Below the pieces are notes generated by a model. It ran no database searches, was not told the origin of the DNA, and was given only the letters and a program-made list of their open reading frames with translations. Shown here in pieces: positions 1 through 10,100 of a stretch of DNA of 46,137 bases. Every line of letters starts with the position of its first letter. The stretch's first letter is position 1. Made by a program: the position numbers and the translations under genes. Origin of the DNA: Scenedesmus sp. ARA3 (taxonomy: Eukaryota > Chlorophyta > Chlorophyceae > Sphaeropleales > Scenedesmaceae); NCBI GenBank assembly GCA_004335835.1, contig RWJK01000942.1:1-46137 (forward strand). The letters run 5' to 3'.

Positions 1-787
1 TTCACCGCATGTTCACCGCATGTTCACCGCATGTTAACCGCATCGTCACCGCATGGCTACAGCCATGTTTCCCGGCTTCCCTACACGCCCCTTGCAAAAG
101 CATGAGTAATATGAATTTAGTACAAATCAAAGGGAACTTGTGGGCTGCAAGAAGCTCTGCAACATGCGCAGAAGGCACCGGGTGGGTGGTTCCACCGCAT
201 GTTCACCGCATGTTCACCGCATCTTCACCGCATCTTCACCACATGGCTACAGCCCTGTTTTCCGGCTTCCCTGCATGCCCCTTGCACGAACATGAGTAAT
301 ATCAATTTAATACATATCAAAGTAGAACTTGTAGGCTTCAGGGAGCTCTGCGACATTCACAGAAGGCACCGGGTGGGTGGTTTCACCGCAAGTTCACCGC
401 ATGTTCACCGCATGTTCACCGCATGTTCACCGCATCTTCACCGCATGGTTGTAACCCTGTTTTCGGGCTTACCTGCAACCCCCTTGCATGAAAGTGAGCA
501 ATATCAATTTAAAACAAATCAAGGGGAACTTGTGGGCTGCAGGAAGCTCTGCAAAATGCGCAGAACGCACCGGGTTGGTGGTTTCACCGCAAGTTCACCG
601 CAAGTTCACCGCATGTTCACCGCATCTTCACCGCATCTTCACCGCATGACTACTGCTCTGTTTTCCGGCCTCCCCGCATGCCGATGAATGTACCTGAATT
701 CGTTTAAATTTAAACAGACATCCAAAACAAAGCATGGGCTGCATGAAGCTTTGCAACATGCGCAGAACGCACCGGGTTGGTGGTTAC
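1..787. repeat. Nested tandem repeat (satellite) with internal 11-bp arrays
   Basis: Four copies of a roughly 190-202 bp unit. The shared tail 'gcaccgggt(g/t)ggtggtt' recurs at about 176, 366, 567 and 769. Each of the first four units opens with an array of the 11-mer ttcaccgcatg and variants (5, 5, 6 and 6 copies). The unit length change (190 to 201-202) equals one extra 11-mer. The remaining ~135 bp (for example 'cttgtgggctgc', 'ctctgcaacatgcgcagaa') is diverged between copies. The last unit, ending near 787, has lost the 11-mer array. Open reading frames run through it only because the repeat has few stops. The array probably continues to the left of the window. Confidence 0.9.
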
Positions 788-1791
788 CGTTTTGCACACC
801 TGGGTGCATGGCTAACAGCTGCCAAGTGGTTTTTGAACGTGATAATAGCTTAGCTTGATGAGAATATGTTGCGGCAAAGTTGTCGTACAGCAGTTCTTGC
901 GCAGCTAACTACTTATTTCTGAAGTAGATAGCGGTGATGGCATTGAGCAACAAGTGCACCTGGCTCTGATACGAGTTAGCGCGTTGGGCTCTACGGAGTC
1001 AGATTCACGCATGCACAGGTGTTTGGATTTCTTCTAGGTCATTCAATGAATGCAAGTTGCTTGCTCATGTTCAGGACCTCAACATCCATCAGCGACATGA
1101 CGACCAATGTATTGAGATGCATGGACAAGTCCATGTGAAATTCCACCATCAAGTCACTCAGTTACATCATGGCAACAAAGCCGCCAACCACCTCTGTCAA
1201 TGCTATGCTTTGATATATCAATTTTTGTTAGCACGGCGGGCTGCATGAGTTTTACGTTCATATCTAAATATTAATACATGCCACCTTGATCACCAAGGCA
1301 TAGTGCAACACCTGCACCCAAGGAAAGGCTACGCGCAAGCTGGATTGCACACCCATGGCAAATTTTTGACACACATACTTGTGGCCACCATCACGTTACC
1401 ACTCAAGACGGTGCGTGAAATAAGCAGTGCGTGCACTGGAGACAAGCGCAGAACGGCACTTTCAGCAACAAAGGCTTCAGGACGCCATCACCAAGTCTTG
1501 AACGCAGCATGTACAGAAGTGCTCACACACTTTGGCGTGCAGTGCCACTAGCACGCAGCCACCATACAGCTGCATTGCAACAAGCAATGTGGGCAGTTGC
1601 CAAAACATGATCGTCACCCCTTGGCAGCCACGCATACGCCCCAGCAATACGACACAGTCAAGACAACAGATAGCTGAAGCGCCACCCTACACACGTCGCC
1701 ATGATATACAACTACTGAACATGCATGCATCGATGTATGTTACAAGCCCATCTCGATTTGAGCATGGTGTGCATTCACCTGTCTATAAACT
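788..1791. other. Gene-free stretch, probably 3' flank of the Mg transporter
   Basis: No exon-like sequence was found. From about 1250 the + strand is C+A-rich, so the minus strand is T+G-rich. Sense-strand 3' flanks elsewhere in the window look the same, which fits downstream sequence of the minus-strand gene ending at 1792. Confidence 0.5.
1740..1744 (-). terminator. Candidate polyadenylation signal TGTAA
   Basis: The + strand reads ttaca, which is TGTAA on the minus strand, the signal commonly used by chlorophyte nuclear genes. It lies about 50 bases past the stop of the Mg transporter. A 5-mer occurs often by chance, so this is weak. Confidence 0.3.
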
Positions 1792-3935
1792 CTACCCCAG
1801 GCTTCCAGCGTATTGTACCAAGACAAACTGGCACGTGCCGCATGTGATTGCTACGCCCAGGATGTCCATCAGCACTTGGATGCTTGTCCCTGCATGCGCG
1901 GGGTCTACTCCAATCCTGGTCAAACGACAGCAACGGCATACAGGTGATGCACAGAGGTTAGTGTTAGCCCGTGCGTTGGTTGCATGTCTCAAAACATGCA
2001 TTTGAGAGTCCATTGTGTTGGGTAGTGTTCAAGCAAACTGTTGACCTAAACATCCAGGTCGATCCTTGCGCTCACACAGAGTTAGAGCCACAACGTCAAG
2101 CAGCCACAACGATAAAGATTTCAGGAAGAGCAGTATCTGTCGTAGTCCCTCTTACTTAGCTAGGCAGAATGGCAGGCCAGAGCCAAGGACCACGGACGCC
2201 ATCACGATGGTCATCAAGGAGAGGGAGATGGCGCACGAGTTGAGTAGGCTGCCGTTGGTCAGGTACACCCGAACAAACCCTGCTGCTGCCAGCCCCCCTC
2301 CCAGCAGCAACGCAACCTCTAGTTGCTCAGTGACTGTAGCCTTAATGGACTTCCAGCTCGTGGTGATGCTGCCGGTCGCCTGCAGAACGCAAAAGTGGTA
2401 TGTTCAACAGTAGCAAGAGATACTGGCATGCCTGTTACATAAAGTCGCACGTTGTGCTGGTAACATGTGATCAGGCAATTATCGGTGTTTGTGCATCATG
2501 GTTGCACACTGAAAGCTGGGCTGTCAAATGTAATTACGCATTGAAGAGCGCAGCCTGTGTAGCAGCACAAAACAGGCAGGCAGTTGACGCATGTCACTGC
2601 AGTTGTGCCGCAGCCCTCACCAGGCCTCTGATGACCTTGATGGCGCTTTGGTTGCCTGCATTGCCTCCAGCGCCAACCAGCATGGTCAGGAACAGCGTCA
2701 CCACAATGTGGTCCTGCAGCACACACAATTGAACACCGTGGTGTCTGGCATGCCGGCAAGACCAGACATGGTGTGAGTTGCTGCATTGTTGCGCGCATAT
2801 GGTGCTGGCCAGTGCTTCTGCATGCAAAGCCGCTTGCTTGAAGGAATGCATTAGGCAGTTGCAGCACAACCACCTCTACGCAGAGCAACACATGCAGTGC
2901 ATCAACTTGTGGCTAGCAGACTACTTGCCTTCAGCAGGTCTTGGTAGCTGTCCAGCACAAAAGAGCTTGTTGACTGCAGCACCAGTAGCCCAAGCAACCA
3001 GCGGCCACTGCGTGCGCACAGGAAGGAACAGGTGAGAGGGACTGTCAGAGCGACTGTCAAGCCTGCAGCTGAGACAGAACTGGCTTTGGACATCTCCAGG
3101 CTGACATGGCTGGGTGCTTAAATCTGACCAAAATGAGTTGAAGTAACCCCTTCTTGACATATAAACAAACTTTGATCTGATAGACGCCATGTCGGCATGC
3201 AATTTAGTCCAGCACCGCACATCACCAACAGCCCCAAGGATGTGACGCTGCCACCCAGGCTCAACAAGCTTTGGTTTGATATCCACCGCAGCCTGGCAGC
3301 CCCATGCACTCCGTCAAGGCTGCACCACCGTCCACCCACCGTGTCAGGGCTTCGTCCCACACCGGCAGCTCCTTGGGCGGCTCCTCCTCGGCCTCAGGGA
3401 TGAGGCACCTGCGCCACAGCACAACAGCACGGCATGCAATGCGCCAAAAAGAGATTTGCGAGTGAAATACATTGAACAAGCAGTTGCAGTGGTTTAGTTG
3501 CTGCTGATGATCTGCACCAGGCCGGTAAGCGCAGTACTGAAGCCACCACCACGTCCACCACCACATCCGCCACCACCACCACCCCTCCCCCCAGGCAGCA
3601 CAGCTGACGCTTTGAAGTAGCAATGCTTGTTCAACAAGCAATAGAAGTTCTTTAACCCTTTCAGGCCAATTGGCAGCAGGCATGCGTTGATGCTAGCAGC
3701 AACTGCACAAACATCTGATTACTAAGAGCACAAGCGGAGCCGTAACAGCCAAGATTGCTGCATTGCTAGCTTCACTGCCGCCTCATCATGTGCTCACATG
3801 TCAGGGTCTGGCAGGCCGCTGTCGCACAGCGCTGCGCGCTCCAGCAGCGACTCCTCCACGATGTGCAGCGCCTCCTCCACGCTGGCGTCCACGGGGCCGA
3901 TGCTGGTGCGGCTGCTGGCGGCAGCGACATCTGCG

Positions 3936-3980
<45 letters not shown>

Positions 3981-4550
3981 TACCATGAGCTACGATGCAC
4001 ACAACATGTTGCACCTCAACAAGCCCCCAGTGGTTGGCCTCAGCGGTGTGTGCTCGAGGCAATGGCTGTACTGTGCATGCGCTGCTGGTATCATGCCAAT
4101 GCGGCAGCACAACCTGCAAGATATGAGAGCTGCAGTCGTTTGTGGCTGCTGCTCACACGACATGGGAGCGTGTGTTGCACCAGGTGCTGCAGCTGCCCCT
4201 TTGCCAGGAACCACTGCGGTTGGTGCTGCTGAGGGACGGCTGCCTGCATGTTAATGGAATGACTGCACTGCTGCTGCTGCTTCTGATCCTGCTCCTGCTA
4301 CTGCAGCTCCTGCCAGTGCTGTTGCTGCCACTGCTGCTGCTGCTGGTGCCGCTGCTGCTTGCGTGTTTGACCTTGACAGCTACATCAGCGCACAGCACAA
4401 GCCTGTCACCACACGGTCTGACTCACCATCTCTCTGCCCGCTGTAAGCCCTGCCGGAGTGCCTAGAGAAGCTGCCGTGGCGGTGGTGGGGTTGTGTCAGG
4501 CCCTCCCCAGTGTGCTGGTTGTGGATTACTATGTTCACGCTGGGGACCAT
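1792..4550 (-). CDS. MgtE/SLC41-type magnesium transporter, 7 exons
   Basis: Divalent cation (Mg2+) channel/transporter of the MgtE membrane-domain family. Exons in transcript order: 4550-4427, 3930-3798, 3408-3340, 3007-2929, 2713-2621, 2379-2156, 1915-1792. They join in frame to 281 residues. The hallmark VGAGGNAGNQSA is at about residues 148-159 at the end of the second hydrophobic segment. The motif IGVDPAHAGTSIQV, with a following Asp in VLMDILG, matches the conserved last transmembrane helix. Five hydrophobic segments are visible. Bacterial MgtE has N and CBS regulatory domains before this; here only a short acidic N-terminus precedes it. Intron 4 uses a GC donor (AAG|GCAAGT). Exons 2-7 are well supported. 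Exon 1 is inferred from phase and a strong donor, and a start at 4628 is also open. The membrane targeted cannot be read from the sequence. Confidence 0.82.
3940..3979. repeat. CAG/CTG triplet run in intron 1 of the Mg transporter
   Basis: About 13 CAG triplets on the + strand, CTG on the transcribed strand. The run ends only about 9 bases before the 3' splice site of exon 2 (acceptor at 3931-3936), so it occupies the place of a polypyrimidine tract. Confidence 0.85.
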
Positions 4551-5182
4551 GCTGCATCGCCTTGTGTTTGAAGTAGTTCTAAAACATTGTTGAGCATTTT
4601 GTGCTGCTGAGATCGGCAAGCGCTGCATGCTGAGGCACCAAGTTGTGCTCTACATCTACTCGAGCTCAGACTCCACAGTACCGTGCGCAGATTTGCAAGT
4701 GTGTTAGCTACACTCGCATTGCACGAAAACTATGGTGTGTGTCGGCGTCAGAGCGCAGCGCTTGAACCCAGCTGTCCGTCACTGGTTCTACTGCTGCTGA
4801 CAGAGGCCAAAGACACAGAGACGTCCCAGCATAGCAGTCCACAGCCATAGAAAGTAGGAGGTTTCACAAGAGTTTACAAACATCACAAACGGCGAGAACC
4901 GTGCAATGTTTACTCCCTGGCACAAAAATGTATGTGCAACATTTGGCGCTCCAATGTTGGTATTTGATTGCTGTGTAGGCCCGTGTCTGTGCAGCAGGGT
5001 ACACAAACCCTCAACCAATCCGTCTTCAAAGCTAAAAAAATCAGCATATCATTGCTGCCACTACCATACTATGACTGCAGCCACAGCAGGCTTGCAAGGG
5101 CTGCACACTGTGCTCCGGCAGGACATGTCCAACGCCTGCCAGTGAGCAAAACTGTAGCACTGTCACGCCACCCCAGCAGCTG
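4551..5182. other. Spacer between two minus-strand genes
   Basis: Contains the 3' flank of the DNMT2-like gene and the upstream region of the Mg transporter. No coding sequence recognised. The Mg transporter coding sequence may begin slightly upstream, at 4628. Confidence 0.5.
4874..4878 (-). terminator. Candidate polyadenylation signal TGTAA
   Basis: Minus-strand TGTAA about 305 bases beyond the stop of the DNMT2-like gene, a plausible 3' UTR length for a green alga. The match is short, so confidence is low. Confidence 0.35.
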
Positions 5183-6378
5183 CTACGCGCCGCCTATCAC
5201 GTCCTCCAGCAGCAGCCGCACCAGGAAGCTGACCGCGTCTACGCTCACGCTGTTGCCCAGCAGCGCATACGCCTGCCTGTCGCTGATGGCCTCAGGGAAG
5301 CTGAAGCTGGCGGGGAAGCCCTGCAGGCTGGCCGCCTCGCGCGGCGTGAAGCAGCGCACACGCAGCAGCGGCGGCACATCCGCCTCGGCCACCTGGCTGC
5401 TGCCTTGCCCTGCCGGGGGCTGTTGTTCAGGGTCCAGCGTCACGTCGCCTGCATGCTGCTGCAGCATGCTGTGCTGCTCTGCACTTGCGCAGGGCTGTGC
5501 GCCGAACAAGCTGCTGCTGCTGCTGCTGCTGCTGCAGTAAGGGTCCCCCTCAAGGTGCCACCTGCCCCTGCTGTCCTGCCGTGCCAGCAGCTGTGCAGCC
5601 GCATCCTCCAGCAGGTAGGAGCCAGTGCCCAGGATGCTCCTGCCGTAGCCCTTGGTGAAGCAGTTGGAGTGGCGGCTGCTGCCAGGGGCCACCAGGTCCA
5701 GCACCTTGAAGTAGCGACCCACGCGGGGCAGCGGCAGCGCGTAGCGCGCCACCTGCTGCTGCAGCGCCGCGTCACAGCACCGCAGCGGCTGGCTGGCCTG
5801 CGACCAGTCCAGCTGCAGGTAGCTGCGCAGCGCCCGCGGCTGGCCAGCGGCGGCAGTCACTAGGGCAGCCGGCTGGCCATGCGCCAGCTGCTGCAGCTGA
5901 GCTGCCGTTGCTTCGCTGAAAGCATCTGTGCTGCTGCTGCTGCTGCTGCTGCTGTGATTCTGCTGGTGTGCAGGCGGCTGCTGATGCTGCGGGTGGGCGC
6001 GCTGCCAGTGCCTCAGCTTGGCCAGGGTGTAATGGCGCCGCCTGAGGTGCGGCACGCCCAACTGTGAGGGGCACAGCACCACATCCACGGCGTGGTAGCC
6101 CAGCTGCTGCAGCACGGCCTGCAGCTGCTGGTGGCTGTGTGAGGCGTGGAAGGCAGGCACGTTCTCCAGCAGGATGTGGCTGGGCAGCTGCTGCAGCTGG
6201 GGCATCAGCTGCAGCAGGTGCGCCAGGCTGCCTGCGCGTGCGTCCTGTGCATCAGCTTGCTTGCTGTTGGCTGTGGTGGTGTACGGCTGGCAGGGGGGCG
6301 ACAGGGTCCACAGCAGTGGGGTAGGCCTGCTGACGCCCACGCCTTCCACATGCTGCTGAGGCTGAAGAAGTGTCGGCC

Positions 6379-6410
<32 letters not shown>

Positions 6411-6622
6411 TGCTTCACATATAGGTCCGCGGCTGTGCAGTGTTCTAGTGACAGTACAGAAGGTGCGTGATTAAAGTTATGCTCGTAGACCCGGTTTGCA
6501 TTCGTGTTTACATCAAAGGCCTTGCGACAGACATACTGCACATGTGGAGGGAGTGCAGCCTGAACAGCAAGACGCATGCCCCCTACACCACTGTACAGCT
6601 CTACATGATGCAGCTGCATCAT
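5183..6622 (-). CDS. TRDMT1: DNMT2-type tRNA (cytosine-5) methyltransferase
   Basis: Single uninterrupted 479-codon frame. DNMT2 family enzymes transfer a methyl group from S-adenosylmethionine to C38 of tRNA-Asp and related tRNAs. Visible motifs: I, VELYSGVGGM (7-16, SAM binding); IV, SPPCQPYT with the catalytic Cys at about 111; VI, LLENVPAF (152-159); the DNMT2-diagnostic CFTKGYG (321-327); IX-X, TPREAASLQGFP and YALLGNSVSV near the C-terminus. It is longer than the usual ~390 residues. The extra length is a polyglutamine run (about 71-81), a Gln/Ser-rich insert (about 205-245) and a Ser-rich insert before the last motif, all from CAG/AGC runs. The inserts lie between motifs. Being intronless is unusual here, since neighbours have 3-15 exons. 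The start at MMQL puts motif I at the N-terminus, as expected for the family. Confidence 0.93.
6379..6414. repeat. Polyglutamine-encoding CTG/CAG run in DNMT2-like gene
   Basis: About eleven triplets, with one ttg interruption, encode Gln 71-81 of the minus-strand protein, between motif I and motif IV. Confidence 0.85.
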
Positions 6623-7151
6623 AAATAAAACCTTTTTGACGGTCGCATATTAGTTATGTTTGTGTTGGCGACAAATATGCTGAAGCACAGGTGCATACAG
6701 TTGACAGGGTACCCTCAGCTGCCCCAGGATAGGCAACTGGCGTTGGATCGTGCGCGTCAACTTAGCAGTAGCATGTCACTGATGCGAACGGCGGGTACGG
6801 TCAGCAAGCTGCTACCCTGAAGTCGCATAACTGTCCTTGCCAATGACCCAACCTCAGGAGAGTGTCATGCCGGGTTGTCGGTTGCGATGCACAGCCTGCC
6901 AACAGATTGCAATTTACACTTTTGAGATGTATACGTTGTGTTAGACTGCCGCAACAACACCGCGCTTGGCCTTAATGAAGCCCACCACAGCACCAGCGGC
7001 TTCCCTTCGCTGACATCGGTGGGACTAAGCCATGTCAGCGCGATACTACCCAACATTATGATAGCCCATCGTCAATCACGCGATCGGCGGCGGACCTCTC
7101 CTGCGTGAGGAGCGGTATCCCGCAGTGCTGTAAATCCATCAAACGGCCAGC
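6623..7151. promoter_or_regulatory. Divergent promoter spacer, DNMT2-like and receptor-like kinase
   Basis: A 529-bp head-to-head spacer between a minus-strand start at 6622 and a plus-strand start at 7152. It must hold the 5' UTRs and core promoters of both genes. It is less CAG-rich and more AT-containing than its flanks. I could not identify a specific TATA box or initiator with confidence. Confidence 0.55.
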
Positions 7152-10100
7152 ATGGGCCTCTGCGGCACCGGCCGGCCTTGTATGTGCCTGCTGGTGGCTG
7201 TGATATGCATCCTACCGTTGCTGAGTGACGCTGCTGCATCCACGGCAGAGGTTGTCTCTTGCCCTGGACAGCTGCTGGCAGCACTAAGAGACAGCAACAT
7301 CAGCACGGTTGTTCTGGCTGGAAAATGCTCGTTGGCTGAGATTGGAGACGACGATTATGTCCATATCCTCAGGTGGGCACAGCAAGATGTCACGCACAGC
7401 TGGCACACCTGACAGTGTCGCCCGCGCAGCTGCACCACTTTATCCAGCTGGTTTGGGAGACCTGCACGCACATGTCGGGCAAGCACAGATTACGCTGCAC
7501 TCTTCAGAGGCAACAAGCAGACATGTGGGAATGTGCGACAGCTCCAGCAGTCGCATCATGCCACCCCTCTCCATAACTTTGTGCATCTGTGCTGCTGTTT
7601 GCAGGAATGTGACCGTTACTGGCCGGCCCGGCAGCCTGCCGGAGCTGGACCTGGCCTTCAAGCACGAGGTGCTGGCGCTGTGCCCCAGCTGCAGCATGAC
7701 GCTGCGCAGCCTGGCCCTCACACGGGCGCGCAGGGGCGCAGGCGACGGCGTGCAGGCCATCGTGGGCAGTGAGCAGCGCAGCGCAGTGCTGCTGCTGCAG
7801 GACGTCGTCAGGCACCGCATTGCGTGCTCGCCAGCAGAAGATGCTGCTGCCGTGATCAGCGAGACGCCTCGCGGTGCAGTGGCGTGGCGCAGCACCATGG
7901 GCAGCCAGCAGCTGCGGGTGGGCAGTGCGGAGTACAAGGTGCGCTGCGCCACTGCTGATGCTTGCAACAGCTAGCCAGCACGCACGGCAAGTTGCCAGCA
8001 GCAAGTGTCAAGCTCCTCAGCACGGCTGTGCCAGAGCAAGGCAACTGACGGAGCAGCAGTTGCACTCAGTGTATGGTCCTGAAGGTTGCTGCTGCAGCAC
8101 CACTCACAGTCAGCAACAAGGTGATTTCAGCAGCAGCAACAGGGCTGACATGCGTGGGGGAAACAAATGCACCCTGACACGCCATACAGTCGGTCACCTC
8201 TGTCTTGCTGCTGCTTGGTGCTTGATGCGTTGACCTGCTGCTTGCTGCAGGGTGCCACCTACCCGCAGTCGCTGCTGCTGGGTGACGTGGCCGTGCAGCT
8301 GGAGCTGTCGCACCAGGAGGGCCGCGTGAGCCACACCGCCAGCGGCAAGCAGGGCCACTCCGGGGGGCTCACGCTGGTGAGGCGCGCCGGCGCAGGGCGC
8401 GGAGGATATGGGTGCATGCGAGCATTGAGACGTTCGATTTTTTCAACAAGCATCCGCGTATGGCGGCATAGACAACAATGGTGTGAGGAGCTGGCAACAA
8501 CTGCCGCACAGCTGTATGCGCTGCTGTTGACAGCTGCGTGTCAAGCCTGTGCCAAGCACTGCTTCACTCAAGTCTTGCTGTATGCTGATCCGCCTTGTGC
8601 ACTGCAGTGGCAGAAGAACGTGTCGCGCGTGTGTGACAACATCGTGACAGACGAGTGCCTCCTGGCCAAGGGCGCGGAGACGTGTGTGAACGACCTCATC
8701 GACCAAGTTCTGGCAGCAGAGTTGCGGCAGGGCGGCGCTGCTGCCTTGCGGCCCCCTCTCATTGCTGTAGCTGTCGTGGTGCCTGTGGTGGCTGTAGGTA
8801 AGGCAGGGAGTGTGTTGCAGCTGTTGCAGGGCTGCTGCTGCAGCTACGCTCCGTGACTGAAGCTTCTGCTGCTGGTCATGTTGACATCGGCAGCGGCTGC
8901 AGCGAGATGCCGGCCAGGGCGCATGCTGAGCAACCTTGCATAGCGTACAGGACAGAGCACAAAAGGATGTGTCACTTTGCCTACTCATCCCATGCCGGCT
9001 TGTACTGCTGCAGGGCTAGTGGCTGCTGCTGCAGTCTGCTGGGTGCGTCGCTGGCAGCGCACGCGCCGCAGCAGCTTGCCCAGCAGCAGCTGGCCGCCTG
9101 CCCATGGCAAGCCGGCGCGGCCCGCCTCTGTGTCCTTCACCTCCAGCCGCCCCTCACGCGACGGCTTTGACCCGCGGCTGTGCAAGGCTGACTCAACCAC
9201 AGAGTCCACGCTGCAGCGCAAAGTCAGGTGCGGCTTCGGGGGCTGGCGCAGCAGCTGGGCGTGCACGGAGTCTGTCTTTGCCGCATGCTGAGCTACAGTC
9301 TATCGGCGTCATGACGCTCGTCATCACGTTACCGGGCATGAGCCTTACATGTGCTGCGCCTGGCACTGGCCGCTTTCTGCTGCAGCATGGACGTGCGCAT
9401 CTCGCAGCAGACGTCGCGGCCGCCGCTGGGCGGCGCCATGGCTGGCTGGGCGCTGTGTGGCATGTCCACCAGCCCCCACGCGGGCGAGGTGGCCGACGCG
9501 TCCGTGGAGTTTGGCGAGCTGCTGGGCTCAGGCTCCTTTGGGCGGGTGTACAAGGCCAGGTGCACGGCAGAGCCAGCGTGAACACCTGCTGCCCAGCTGC
9601 CTCCTTTTCTGCAGCAGCAATGCGCCTGGCTGGGCAGTCTGTGTCATGTCTGCTTCCATGCCGCCAGCGCGCGCTGAACGCCGCAATCTGCTGATGTGCG
9701 TGCTGCATGGTATGCTGCTGCTGCTGTTGTACATGCTGCATGGTGTGTGCTGCTGCTGATGATGAGGATGCTGCATGGTGTGTGCTGCTGCTGCTGCCGC
9801 TGCCCGCAGGTGGAACGGCCAGGATGTTGCTGTCAAGGTCATCGAGCACTGCGAGTCCACGATGTATGCAGTGGAGCACGAGGCAGCCCTGATGCTCAGC
9901 CTGAACCACGAAAACATAGTGCGCGCGTACCACTTTGTGACGTACATGCAGCAGCCGCAGCTGCTGTCCAGCTGCAGCATGGGCAGCAGCCAGGGCTCGC
10001 GCATGCGTGCAGCAGCAGACAAGGAGATCGCTGAAGCAGCAGCAGCAGCCAGTCCAGGCGGCGGCAACTTCTCCGACGCAAGTTTGGACAAGTCAGCCGC

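Noticed and set aside
9..687. Open frames of 96 and 162 codons through the 5' repeat array
   Set aside because: They are the 11-bp repeat read in frame (33 bases giving an 11-residue period) and stop at unequal places in homologous units; there is no codon or family signal.
1..787. Possible CRISPR array from short regularly repeated units
   Set aside because: The 11-mers are directly adjacent without unique spacers, the larger units are long and diverged, and the host is eukaryotic.
3763..4465. Long Ser-, Ala-, Leu- or Gln-only frames on both strands
   Set aside because: They come from CAG/CTG/GCT runs in introns of the Mg transporter and appear in all frames at once.
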